A stretch of DNA of 64,000 bases, taken from the NCBI GenBank assembly GCA_040772665.1, contig JAXGXT010000001.1, positions 1 to 64,000 of the forward strand. The letters are read 5' to 3'. The translations under genes were made by a program, and so were the position numbers. Positions 34,053 to 42,589 of this stretch are shown piece after piece. This DNA comes from JAXGXT01 sp040772665. GTDB lineage: Bacteria > Bacillota > Clostridia > Lachnospirales > Anaerotignaceae. Numbering within the stretch: the stretch's first letter is position 1; each line of letters opens with the position of its first letter. The notes beneath the pieces were generated by a model. The model was not told where the DNA came from, searched no databases, and saw only the letters and a program-made list of their open reading frames with translations.

Positions 34053-35246
34053 TTATACCAAGGCTTCGATTGCTTTACTCAGTATGTCCATAGCTTCATC
34101 AATTTCCTTTTCACTTACAATGAGGGCAGGAACAAAACGAATTACATTTGTGCCCGAACCCACTAAAAGAAGTCCCTTTTCAATGCAATCTTTAATTATT
34201 TCGGCAACGGGAATCGAAAACTCCATTCCCTGCATAAGGCCGATACCTCGTACGTCTACAATGATATCATATTTCTCCTTTAATTTCATCAACTTTTGTG
34301 ACAAATATTCTCCTTGCGTTTTTACATTTTCAAGAAGTCCTTTTTCAAAAAGCTCATCCATAACAACATTTCCTGCCGCTGCGGCAAGTGGATTGCCCCC
34401 AAAGGTTGACGCATGATCCCCCGGTTTAAATGCCTTTGCAAGCTTATCGGTTGCCATAAGAGCGCCTATTGGCACACCTCCTGCAAGACCTTTTGCAAAC
34501 ACAGCCGCATCAGGCTGAACACCAAAAGACTGGTAGGCAAACAAATCCCCTGTTCTGCCCACACCGCATTGTATTTCATCATAAATAAGAACTATATCCT
34601 TTTCATCACAAAGCTTGCGTACTTGCTGTAAGTATTCTGCTTTTGCAGGATATATGCCTCCCTCACCTTGAATTGGTTCAAGAAGAATTCCGCAGGTGTT
34701 ATTGTCTGCGGCCTCTTTAAGTGCTTGAATGTCGTTAAAGGGCACATGTTTAATGTTTGGAAGAAGGGGATCCAAATCCTTTTGATATTTAGGCTGTCCG
34801 GTTGCAGAAATGGCACCATATGTTCTTCCATGAAAAGAATGCTCCATGGCTATAATATCTCTGCCTGCTTTTCCTGTCATTGCCGCATATTTACGGCAAA
34901 TTTTAAGTGCCGCCTCTATGCTCTCCGCTCCGCTGTTGCAGAAAAAAACCTTGTCAAAACCACTGTTTTTACATATCTTTTCAGCCAATTCCACCTGCGG
35001 CTCAGTATAATAAAGGTTTGAAACATGTATTAGCTTCCCAGCCTGCTCACTTATTACTTTTGTTAAACCCTCATGGGCATATCCAAGGCTGTTAACTGCA
35101 ATTCCAGCAACAAAATCCAAATATTTTCTGCCGTCTTTATCCCAAATATACATACCCTTTCCATAGTCGAAAGCTATAGGAAAACGGTTGTATGTATTCA
35201 TAATTACCTGCTGACCCCTTGCCGCCAGCTCTGATGTTTTATTCAT
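34053..35246 (-). CDS. argD: Acetylornithine aminotransferase
   Basis: PLP enzyme that transaminates N-acetylglutamate semialdehyde to N-acetylornithine. The ATG at 35244-35246 was chosen because AAGGAGA lies 8 nt upstream; a longer frame would place that site inside the gene. The 397-residue product starts MNKTSELAARG and shows FCNSGAESIEAALKICRKY, EHSFHGRTYGAISATGQPKY, LIYDEIQCGVGRTG and the PLP-lysine segment AVFAKGLAGGVPIGA. Last gene of argC-J-B-D. Confidence 0.95.
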   Translation of the reverse strand: MNKTSELAARGQQVIMNTYNRFPIAFDYGKGMYIWDKDGRKYLDFVAGIAVNSLGYAHEGLTKVISEQAGKLIHVSNLYYTEPQVELAEKICKNSGFDKVFFCNSGAESIEAALKICRKYAAMTGKAGRDIIAMEHSFHGRTYGAISATGQPKYQKDLDPLLPNIKHVPFNDIQALKEAADNNTCGILLEPIQGEGGIYPAKAEYLQQVRKLCDEKDIVLIYDEIQCGVGRTGDLFAYQSFGVQPDAAVFAKGLAGGVPIGALMATDKLAKAFKPGDHASTFGGNPLAAAAGNVVMDELFEKGLLENVKTQGEYLSQKLMKLKEKYDIIVDVRGIGLMQGMEFSIPVAEIIKDCIEKGLLLVGSGTNVIRFVPALIVSEKEIDEAMDILSKAIEALV

Positions 35247-35325
35247 TTTCAAATCTCCTTCCTCTAACAACTGCATAATGTTTCATTCATTGTTTTAAAA
35301 ATAAAGGTTCAACTTTCAACAAACT

Positions 35326-36207
35326 TTATTTTTGTATCATTGTTCCTATTCCTTCGGGAGTAAAAAGCTCCAAAATTAAACAATGCTGAAGCCTTCCGTC
35401 AAGAATATGAACATTTCCTACGCCCTTTTCAACAGCCTGCATACAGCACTCAACCTTTGGTATCATTCCCCCTGAAATTATTCCATCCTTTATAAGACCT
35501 GAAACTTCCTCTGCTTTAATAAAGCTAAGAATTGAATCAGGATCTTTAATATCTCTCATAACTCCCGAAACATCAGTTAAAAACACAAGCTTTTCAGCCT
35601 TTATGGCACCTGCAATTGCAACAGCCATGTAATCCGCATTTATGTTATAGCTGACACCTTTTTCATCCTTTCCTACAGGCGCAATAACAGGTATGAAATC
35701 GGCATTTAAAAGGCTTTGCAAAAGCGTGGGGTCAACAGCTTTAATTTCTCCAACGTTTCCGTAATCAATGCCGTCTTTACAAATTTTTTCGGCTTTAACC
35801 GTTCCGCCGTCTTTGCCGCTTATGCCCACAGCTTTAACACCCTGAAGCTCTATATCCGTTACAATTTGTTTATTAACCTTTCCCGAAAGAACCATTTCCG
35901 CAACTTCCATTGTCTGCTCATCAGTTACCCTAAGACCGTTTATAAATTCACTTTCTATTTTAAGCCTGTCTAAAAACTCGTTTATATCAGGGCCGCCCCC
36001 ATGAACAATAACAGGACGCATTCCAACCATTTTCATAAGAACAATGTCCTTGATTATTGTTTCTTTTATTTCAGGGTTAACAAGAGCACTTCCTCCGTAT
36101 TTTATAACTACTGTCTTGCCGAAAAATTTTTGAATAAAGGGCAGAGCTTCTGTTAAGGTTTGTGCCTTTATTATATATTCCATTATCATTTTTTCCTTGT
36201 CTATCAT
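35326..36207 (-). CDS. argB: Acetylglutamate kinase
   Basis: Phosphorylates N-acetylglutamate, the second step of the arginine pathway. The 293-residue amino-acid-kinase-fold protein has VVIKYGGSALVN near residue 33, VIVHGGGPDINEFL near 65, and NINADYMAVAIAGAIKAEKLVFLTDVSGV near 200. The N-terminal extension before the first Lys-Tyr-Gly-Gly holds a helix (EYIIKAQTLTEALPFIQKFFG) typical of arginine-inhibited, hexameric forms, so feedback control by arginine is likely. Third gene of the operon. Confidence 0.96.
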   Translation of the reverse strand: MIDKEKMIMEYIIKAQTLTEALPFIQKFFGKTVVIKYGGSALVNPEIKETIIKDIVLMKMVGMRPVIVHGGGPDINEFLDRLKIESEFINGLRVTDEQTMEVAEMVLSGKVNKQIVTDIELQGVKAVGISGKDGGTVKAEKICKDGIDYGNVGEIKAVDPTLLQSLLNADFIPVIAPVGKDEKGVSYNINADYMAVAIAGAIKAEKLVFLTDVSGVMRDIKDPDSILSFIKAEEVSGLIKDGIISGGMIPKVECCMQAVEKGVGNVHILDGRLQHCLILELFTPEGIGTMIQK

Positions 36208-36234
36208 TTGTTTTTCTCCAATCCTTTAAAAATA

Positions 36235-37455
36235 TCAGCTTCTGTAATCTCCGTTTATCTTCACATATTCATAACTAAGGTCACAACCCCAGGCAGTTGC
36301 CCTTGCATTTCCCTCGGAAATTTTCACTTCCACAACTATATCTTTTTCGCTTAATATTTCTGCCGCTTTATCTTCGTCAAAAACAATAGGTGTGCCTTTA
36401 TCCATAAGAAGGATACTTCCCTTTTTACTTGAAAAAATAATATCCGTTTTTTCAGGGTCAAACTTTACACCGCTGTAACCCATGGCACAAAGAACACGTC
36501 CCCAGTTTGCATCCTCGCCAAACATTGCCGCCTTAACAAGATTGCTGCAAACCACTGATTTTGCTATTTCCTTGGCATCCTCTTCTGTTTTTGCTCCTGC
36601 CACATTAACCTCTATAAATTTAGTTGCACCCTCACCGTCACGAACAAGGCTTTTTGCCAGAAATTCGTTAACATAGTGTATTGCCTCTTTAAAAACTCTA
36701 TAGTCAATGCCCTCGCTTTCAATAACAGTGTTCTCGGCAAGGCCGTTTGCAAGAACAACAATAGTATCGTTTGTCGAAGTGTCGCCATCAACAGAAACCA
36801 TGTTATATGTAGTAATTACGTCATTTTTTAAAATTGTTTTTAAAACCTCTTGTGAAACAGCGGCATCTGTTGTTATAAAACCAAGCATTGTTGCCATGTT
36901 TGGATGAATCATTCCGCTTCCCTTGGCTATGCCCCCTATACGCACTGTTTTTCCGCCAAGCTCTATTTCAACTGCAATTTCCTTGCTGAAAGTGTCTGTT
37001 GTCATAATCGCCTCTGCCGCAAGAAGAGAATCCTTTCTTTCATTTCCTAACTTTGCATATGCACTTTTAATGCCGTCTTTCACCTTTTCTGTGGGAAAGG
37101 TCGCACCTATAACACCTGTGGAGGCAGTTAAAATTTGGTTTGAGTCCACGTTTAAACAGCCTGCAAAACATTCTGCCATTTCCTCATTCCCTTTTTTTCC
37201 AAGTTCTCCTGTGCAGGCATTTGCGTTGCCGCTGTTTATGGCAATTCCGCTTATTTTTGTTCCTGTGGATAATACTTCAATATTTCTTAAAACAGATGCC
37301 GCCTTAACAACATTTGTTGTGAAACATCCGGCGGCAACAGCGGGAACTTCGCTGTAAATAAGCGCCAAATCCTTTTTGTTTGCTTTTATTCCTGCCGCTA
37401 TTCCCGTTGCCTTAAATCCTTTCGGTGCTGTAACAGAACCATCTATAATCTTCAT
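36235..37455 (-). CDS. argJ: Glutamate N-acetyltransferase / amino-acid acetyltransferase ArgJ
   Basis: Recycles the acetyl group from N-acetylornithine to glutamate. Many ArgJ enzymes also use acetyl-CoA. The 406-residue precursor cleaves itself before the nucleophilic Thr in KGSGMIHPNMATMLGFITTD (about residue 185), giving two chains. It starts GSVTAPKGFKATGIAAGIK and ends with the normal CDLSYEYVKINGDYRS. The ATG follows AAAGGAGGAC. No argA or argE is in the window, consistent with the acetyl-cycle. Confidence 0.96.
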   Translation of the reverse strand: MKIIDGSVTAPKGFKATGIAAGIKANKKDLALIYSEVPAVAAGCFTTNVVKAASVLRNIEVLSTGTKISGIAINSGNANACTGELGKKGNEEMAECFAGCLNVDSNQILTASTGVIGATFPTEKVKDGIKSAYAKLGNERKDSLLAAEAIMTTDTFSKEIAVEIELGGKTVRIGGIAKGSGMIHPNMATMLGFITTDAAVSQEVLKTILKNDVITTYNMVSVDGDTSTNDTIVVLANGLAENTVIESEGIDYRVFKEAIHYVNEFLAKSLVRDGEGATKFIEVNVAGAKTEEDAKEIAKSVVCSNLVKAAMFGEDANWGRVLCAMGYSGVKFDPEKTDIIFSSKKGSILLMDKGTPIVFDEDKAAEILSEKDIVVEVKISEGNARATAWGCDLSYEYVKINGDYRS

Positions 37456-37529
37456 AACATTGTCCTCCTTTAAACTTAAGCATTTATTTTTAATCAGCTT
37501 TTTATTTTCTTATTTAATATACAACAAAA

Positions 37530-38576
37530 TCAAATAGGGAACACAGGCGGAAAGTCAAGGCCTGTTTTTTCGTCTAAATCAAAAAGTATATTCATGTTTT
37601 GAACTGCCTGCCCTGCCGCACCTTTAACAAGGTTGTCAATTGCACCCACAATAATTACTCTGTTTGTTCTTTCGTCAACCTTAATTCCTATGTCAAGGAA
37701 GTTAGAGCCTTTAACCCACCTTGTTTCAGGGAAAACATTTTTCTTTGTCAGCCTTATAAAAAATTCTTTTCCATAATATTTTTCATAAACAGCTTTAATC
37801 TCTTCATAAGTCATTTGTTTTTTCAAATTAGCATAGCAAGTGGCAAGTATACCCCTGTTCATTGGAACAAGATGAGGTGTGAAATTAAGAAAAATTTCCT
37901 CTCCCGCCATGTATGAAAGCTGTTCCTCAATTTCAGGAGTATGTCTGTGGCTTGCAATTCCGTAAGCCTTTATGCTTTCGTTACACTCACAATACATCAT
38001 TGGAAGACTTATTGCCCTGCCAGCCCCTGTAACTCCGCTTTTAGCATCAATAACAATAGATTTTAAATCAATAATTCCCTCTGCCACAAGCGGCCTTAAA
38101 GAAAGAATAGAGCAAGTGGTGTAACAGCCCGGGTTTGCAATTAATCTTTTTCCTTTAATACTTTCTCTGTTTACTTCACAAAGGCCGTAGACCGCCTCTT
38201 TTCCTAAAATATCTCTGTTATTATGTTCCATGTTATACCACTTCTCGTAAACATCCGCATCCTTAAGTCTAAAATCTGCACCAAAATCAATAACCTTTGT
38301 TTTTTCCAAAATCTCTTTCGTTATAACTTTTGCGGCGGTTCCATGGGGAAGAGCCATAAAAATAACATCGCACTCTTCTGCCATTTTCATAATGTCCATA
38401 TCACAAAGAAGGTCTTCCTTTAAGCCTGAATAATTTTCATAAACCTCATTAAAATGCTTTCCTGCATGGCTGTGAGCCGCCATGGAGTGAATCTTAACAT
38501 TTGGGTGCTGCATAAGTATGCGTACTAATTCACTCCCGGCATAACCTGTAGCACCGACAATCCCTGCATTTATCAT
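37530..38576 (-). CDS. argC: N-acetyl-gamma-glutamyl-phosphate reductase
   Basis: NADPH-dependent reduction of acetylglutamyl phosphate. The start was placed at the ATG at 38574-38576 (MINAGIVGATGYAGSELVR), which puts the Rossmann motif at the N-terminus and has a GAGGGGG site upstream. The 348-residue product has the catalytic Cys in ANPGCYTTCSILSLRPL near residue 145 and HRHTPEIEEQL near 205. First gene of the minus-strand arg operon. Confidence 0.96.
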   Translation of the reverse strand: MINAGIVGATGYAGSELVRILMQHPNVKIHSMAAHSHAGKHFNEVYENYSGLKEDLLCDMDIMKMAEECDVIFMALPHGTAAKVITKEILEKTKVIDFGADFRLKDADVYEKWYNMEHNNRDILGKEAVYGLCEVNRESIKGKRLIANPGCYTTCSILSLRPLVAEGIIDLKSIVIDAKSGVTGAGRAISLPMMYCECNESIKAYGIASHRHTPEIEEQLSYMAGEEIFLNFTPHLVPMNRGILATCYANLKKQMTYEEIKAVYEKYYGKEFFIRLTKKNVFPETRWVKGSNFLDIGIKVDERTNRVIIVGAIDNLVKGAAGQAVQNMNILFDLDEKTGLDFPPVFPI

Positions 38577-38616
38577 AATCTTTGCCCCCTCATTTATTAT
38601 CTCTCGGTTTAAATAT

Positions 38617-38651
38617 TTTATAATTATACATATTTTATTAATATTATGCAA
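38617..38651 (-). promoter_or_regulatory. argCJBD promoter with ArgR-like box
   Basis: On the minus strand TTGCAT (38646-38651), 17 bp, TATAAT (38623-38628). An ARG-box-like site, TGTATAATTATAAA (38617-38630), overlaps the -10 and fits the TGNATWWWWATNCA pattern at all but one base. It lies back to back with the argGH promoter. Confidence 0.65.
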
Positions 38652-38668
38652 GAAAAATAAAAAAATAA

Positions 38669-38713
38669 TTGAATATTTTTTAATTTACATGTATAATGGT
38701 GAATAAAGATTTA
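38669..38713 (+). promoter_or_regulatory. argGH promoter with ArgR-like boxes
   Basis: TTGAAT (38669-38674), 17 bp, TATAAT (38692-38697). ARG-box-like sites lie over the -35 (38670-38683, weak) and just after the -10 (38700-38713, TGAATAAAGATTTA). They are 30 bp apart, on one face of the helix. Confidence 0.6.
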
Positions 38714-38768
38714 GGAAACCCTAAAAATGTGCTTTTATGTATTATATAACAAATGGGAGGTATTTTTA

Positions 38769-39986
38769 ATGTCTAAAGAAAAAATTGTTTTAGCTTATTC
38801 AGGCGGTCTTGACACAACAGTTATTATCCCTTGGCTTAAAGAAAACTATAACGACGCAGAAGTAATTGCAGTTTGCGGAGATGTGGGTCAGGGCAAAGAA
38901 ACAGATGGTCTTGAAGAAAGAGCAATTAAAACAGGAGCAAGCAAGCTCTATATTGAAGATTTAACAGATGAATTTATTACAGAGGCGGTTTTTCCATGTG
39001 TAAAAGCCAATGCTGTTTATGAGGGAAAATATCTTCTTGGAACCTCAATGGCAAGACCTATAATCGCAAAACGTCTTGTGGAGATCGCCAGAAAAGAAGG
39101 AGCAACTGCAATATGCCACGGAGCAACAGGAAAAGGAAATGACCAAGTGCGTTTTGAGCTTACAATAAAAGCCCTTGCACCTGATATTGAAATAATTGCA
39201 CCTTGGAGACTTGACACATGGAAAATGTCAAGCCGTGAAGATGAGGTTGCTTATCTTGAAGAAAGAGGAATTGAAGTTCCTGTTAAAAAAGACGACAGCT
39301 ACAGCCGTGACCGTAACATATGGCATTTAAGCCATGAAGGCCTTGAACTTGAAGACCCTGGCAACGAGCCAAACTATGACCATATTTTACAGCTTGGTGT
39401 TTCTCCTGAAAAAGCACCTGATAAGGCTGAATATATTACACTTTCATTTGAAAAAGGAATTTGCACAAAGCTTGACGGAGTAGAAGTTTCACCAAAGGCT
39501 CTTCTTGAAAAACTAAACGAAATAGGAGGAAAAAACGGTATAGGTATTGAAGACATATGCGAAAACCGTGTTGTAGGCCTTAAATCAAGGGGAGTTTATG
39601 AAACACCGGGCGGAACAATTCTTTACTATGCACACCGTGAACTGGAATATTTAACGATTGATAAACAAACTCAAAGCTGGAACGAAATCTGCTCGACAAA
39701 ATTCACAGAGCTTGTTTACAGCGGCGAATGGTATACTCCTTTGCGTGAGGCGCTTTCAGCATATTTTGACACTGTAAACGAAGTTGTTACAGGGGATGTA
39801 AAATTAAAGCTTTACAAAGGAAACATAACACCAGCAGGGGCAACAAGTCCATACTCTCTTTACAGTGAATCCCTTGCAAGCTTTACAACGGGAGAGCTTT
39901 ACAATCATAAAGATGCCGACGGATTTATCAATCTTTTCGGGCTTCCTTTAAAGGTTCGTGCAATGATGAAACAAAATAACAAATAA
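38769..39986 (+). CDS. argG: Argininosuccinate synthase
   Basis: Joins citrulline and aspartate with ATP. The ATG at 38769 follows GGGAGG; an upstream in-frame start has no such site. The 405-residue protein begins MSKEKIVLAYSGGLDTTV with the ATP pyrophosphatase P-loop SGGLD, and shows ATGKGNDQVRFE near residue 115, RDRNIWHLSHEG near 175 and the C-terminal TGELYNHKDADGFINLFGL. It is divergent from argC. argH follows after 100 bp, interrupted by a repeat fragment. Confidence 0.97.
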   Translation: MSKEKIVLAYSGGLDTTVIIPWLKENYNDAEVIAVCGDVGQGKETDGLEERAIKTGASKLYIEDLTDEFITEAVFPCVKANAVYEGKYLLGTSMARPIIAKRLVEIARKEGATAICHGATGKGNDQVRFELTIKALAPDIEIIAPWRLDTWKMSSREDEVAYLEERGIEVPVKKDDSYSRDRNIWHLSHEGLELEDPGNEPNYDHILQLGVSPEKAPDKAEYITLSFEKGICTKLDGVEVSPKALLEKLNEIGGKNGIGIEDICENRVVGLKSRGVYETPGGTILYYAHRELEYLTIDKQTQSWNEICSTKFTELVYSGEWYTPLREALSAYFDTVNEVVTGDVKLKLYKGNITPAGATSPYSLYSESLASFTTGELYNHKDADGFINLFGLPLKVRAMMKQNNK

Positions 39987-39989
39987 AAA

Positions 39990-40075
39990 GATTAAGACCG
40001 TGGGCTTTCACCCTGCCGCAACACAAGGATTTTACCCTTGCGAAGCGTTGGGGCGGAACCCCAAAGGTTTTTTAG
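39990..40075 (+). repeat. Type C repeat fragment between argG and argH
   Basis: CCGTGGGCTTTCACCC, CAAGGATTTTACCCTTG and GGGGCGGAACCCC hairpins follow the type C order. It sits inside the argGH transcript and may fold in the mRNA between the two genes. Confidence 0.6.
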
Positions 40076-40089
40076 AAAGGACTATTATA

Positions 40090-41475
40090 ATGAGTAAACT
40101 TTGGGGCGGCAGATTTACAAAACAAACAGACAGCTTTACAGACCACTTTCATTCTTCAATTTCCTTTGACCAAAGAATGTATAAAGAAGATATTGAGGGA
40201 AGCATAGCCCATGCAGGGATGCTTGGGGCACAGGGAATTATTCCCCTTGAAGACAGCAAGCTTATACAAAAAACATTAAAAGAAATCCTTTTTGATATTG
40301 AAGAGGGAAAAATCGACTTTGATGAAAAAGCGGAAGATATTCATATGAACCTTGAAACAATTCTTATAAGCAGAATTGGAGATGTGGGCAAACGCCTCCA
40401 CACAGGCAGAAGCCGTAATGATCAGGTTGCCCTTGATATAAGAATGTATGTTAAAAAGGAAATAAAAGAAATTCAAAAGCTTATTGTAAACCTTGAAAAA
40501 ACCCTTAACACAATTGCTAAAAACAACATGGATACAATAATGCCAGGCTATACCCACCTTCAGCGTGCCCAGCCAATAACATTTGCACACCATGTCCTTG
40601 CCTATGTGGAAATGTTCAAGCGTGATTATGACAGGCTTTCTGACACATTTAAGCGTACAAATGTGCTTCCTTTAGGAAGCGGTGCCCTTGCGGGAACAAC
40701 ATATCCTCTTAACAGACACATGGTTGCCAAAGAGCTTGGTTTTGATGCCATAACATTAAACAGCCTTGACGGAGTAAGCGACAGGGATTTTTGTATAGAG
40801 CTTTTAAGTGCTCTCTCAATAACAATGATGCACCTTAGCCGTTTTTGCGAAGAGATAATATTTTGGAGCAGCCATGAATTTAGGTTTGTAGACCTTGATG
40901 ACGCATACTCCACAGGCTCAAGCATTATGCCGCAGAAAAAAAACCCTGACATGGCAGAGCTTATCAGGGGTAAAACAGGGCGTGTATACGGTTATCTTAT
41001 GGGTATGCTTACAACAATGAAAGGTCTTCCCTTAGCTTATAACAAAGACATGCAGGAAGATAAGGAATGTATTTTTGCGGCAATCGACACATTAAAAATG
41101 TGTCTGCCTATTTTTACAAGCATGGTTGAAACCATGAGAGTTTGCAAGGAAAACATGTATGAAGCAACAAAGGGCGGTTTTACAAACGCAACAGATGCGG
41201 CAGACTGGCTTGTTAAAAACGGTATGCCATTTCGTGATGCCCACGAGGTTATCGGAAAGCTTGTGCTTTACTGCATAAACAACAACACAAACCTTGATGA
41301 TTTAAGCCTTGAGGAGTATAAGGCAATCTCTCCTGTGTTTAACGAAACTGTTTATGATGCCATAAGGGTAGAAAAGTGTGTGGAAGCAAGAAACATTCCT
41401 GGTGGGCCGTCAAAGGAGTACATTTCAAAATTAGTTGAAGAAAACGAAGAATATTTTAAAAATCTTAAAGGATGA
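40090..41475 (+). CDS. argH: Argininosuccinate lyase
   Basis: Final step, releasing arginine and fumarate. The start was set at the ATG at 40090 (MSKLWGGRFTKQ), behind AAAGGA; a longer frame would read through the repeat fragment upstream. The 461-residue protein has the fumarase/aspartase superfamily signature SSIMPQKKNPD near residue 280, TGRSRNDQVALD near 105 and GYTHLQRAQPITF near 155. Length is normal. The stop codon overlaps a 21-bp tandem repeat. Confidence 0.97.
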   Translation: MSKLWGGRFTKQTDSFTDHFHSSISFDQRMYKEDIEGSIAHAGMLGAQGIIPLEDSKLIQKTLKEILFDIEEGKIDFDEKAEDIHMNLETILISRIGDVGKRLHTGRSRNDQVALDIRMYVKKEIKEIQKLIVNLEKTLNTIAKNNMDTIMPGYTHLQRAQPITFAHHVLAYVEMFKRDYDRLSDTFKRTNVLPLGSGALAGTTYPLNRHMVAKELGFDAITLNSLDGVSDRDFCIELLSALSITMMHLSRFCEEIIFWSSHEFRFVDLDDAYSTGSSIMPQKKNPDMAELIRGKTGRVYGYLMGMLTTMKGLPLAYNKDMQEDKECIFAAIDTLKMCLPIFTSMVETMRVCKENMYEATKGGFTNATDAADWLVKNGMPFRDAHEVIGKLVLYCINNNTNLDDLSLEEYKAISPVFNETVYDAIRVEKCVEARNIPGGPSKEYISKLVEENEEYFKNLKG

Positions 41476-41524
41476 AGACCGTATCTTAAAAGGTGAAGAC
41501 CGTATCTTAAAGGGTGAAGACCGT
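41464..41524 (+). repeat. 21-bp tandem repeat across the end of argH
   Basis: GTGAAGACCGTATCTTAAAG-like units recur with the GAAGACC core at 41474, 41495 and 41516, an exact 21-bp period. The first unit covers the argH stop codon. Three units are too few and too close to be a CRISPR array. Confidence 0.85.
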
Positions 41525-41655
41525 GGGGCTCTGCCCCACCTCCCCGCAAGGGGCTTACCCCTTGACCCATTAAACCCCGCATGTCCATGCGGGGTTAATT
41601 TTATCTTGGTTTTTCAAAAAACGGGTGGGTTTTATGCTTAGGGCATAGACAAAAC
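41523..41655 (+). repeat. Type C repeat, GC-rich variant
   Basis: Hairpins GTGGGGCTCTGCCCCAC, CAAGGGGCTTACCCCTTG and AACCCCGCAT/ATGCGGGGTT follow the type C order with G/C-shifted stems. The AACCCCGCAT hairpin followed by TTAATTTT may end the argH transcript. Confidence 0.75.
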
Positions 41656-41960
41656 TAAAACCTTAGTGCTTTACCGCTATACCTAACCTGTTTAAAAAAA
41701 CCGCATGGATATGCGGTTTTAATAAAAGTTTTTGCCCCGCCTTTTTTCAAAAAGCAGGTGGGTTTAGGCAAAGCCCAAGGTCTATCTTTTCTTTTACAAT
41801 AACCCCATTGTGCTCATAACATAGACAAACCTTAGTCTTTTTTATTATACCTAACCTGTTTAAAAAACCGCATGTATATGCGGTTTTAATAAAAGTTTTT
41901 GCCCCGCCTTTTTTCAAAAAGCGGGTGGGTTTGGGCAAAGCCCAATGTCTATCTTTGCCT
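41645..41960 (+). repeat. Direct duplication of a type C element (168-bp offset)
   Basis: Two copies about 145 bp long (41645-41790 and 41813-41958) share ACCTAACCTGTTTAAAAAA, the AAAACCGCAT/ATGCGGTTTT hairpin, GCCCCGCCTTTTTTCAAAAAGC and GGCAAAGCCCAA. The landmark ACCTAACCTG recurs at 41681 and 41849. The second copy overlaps the last codons and stop of the downstream DUF4230 gene. Confidence 0.85.
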
Positions 41961-42581
41961 TATTCTTAACGTGTACCCGTCTTCCGAAAGGTATCCGAAA
42001 ATATTTTTAATGGAATCTTCCGCTCTTTCATGTGCTTTTTCAAGCATACCCTTTTCAATTGCCCTCTTTTCCATGGCAGATTTCTGCTCTATGTAAAATT
42101 CATTAAAATCCGTTATGGTAAGGGAATTAAAAAGTCCGTTTTTTTCGTCATAAACTTGAAGGCTGTTTTCATAAATTTCGTGGGATAAAATTTCTGCCTT
42201 GGGCATTGTTACAATTATCTCCTTCTCCCTCATTTCAACATAAGTTCTGTCTAAGTCCACACCTGCTTTTATAACTCCGTCAAAGCTGACAACAAATTTT
42301 TTTGTTGAAAATGGCATCTTAACACCATAAAAATCGTTGCTGTTTTCAAACTGCCCCATTGATGTATAGTTATATTCAATGGTGGCAAGCTCACTTATTT
42401 CATTTAACGCCTCTTTTAAAGAGGTAGCTGAAATCTGCGGCTTTGACTTGGCGAAAGTAAGCTCAGCCTTGTTCATTCCGCTTTTATATGCAAAAAAGGC
42501 AAGTATAAACGCAGAAAAAACCACAACAATAACAACCCAAAACCTTGACTTTTCTTCACTTTTTCTTTTTTTGAAAATCAT
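41949..42581 (-). CDS. DUF4230 domain-containing membrane protein
   Basis: 210-residue protein with one N-terminal membrane helix (about residues 13-32) and an outer DUF4230 domain (about 50-190). The ATG at 42579-42581 was chosen over an upstream start that overlaps the previous gene; an AGGTG site fits. Features include KEALNEISELATIEYNYTSMGQF, KFVVSFDGVIKAGVDLD, IIVTMPKAEILSHEI and a charged helix near the end. Function is unknown. The C-terminal Arg-Gln-Arg and the stop codon lie within a repeat copy, so the repeat appears to have replaced the original tail end. Confidence 0.82.
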   Translation of the reverse strand: MIFKKRKSEEKSRFWVVIVVVFSAFILAFFAYKSGMNKAELTFAKSKPQISATSLKEALNEISELATIEYNYTSMGQFENSNDFYGVKMPFSTKKFVVSFDGVIKAGVDLDRTYVEMREKEIIVTMPKAEILSHEIYENSLQVYDEKNGLFNSLTITDFNEFYIEQKSAMEKRAIEKGMLEKAHERAEDSIKNIFGYLSEDGYTLRIRQR

Positions 42582-42589
42582 AGCAACAC

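Noticed and set aside
41464..41524. Possible CRISPR array at the end of argH
   Set aside because: The units are directly adjacent 21-mers with no spacers, only three in number, and no cas genes are present.
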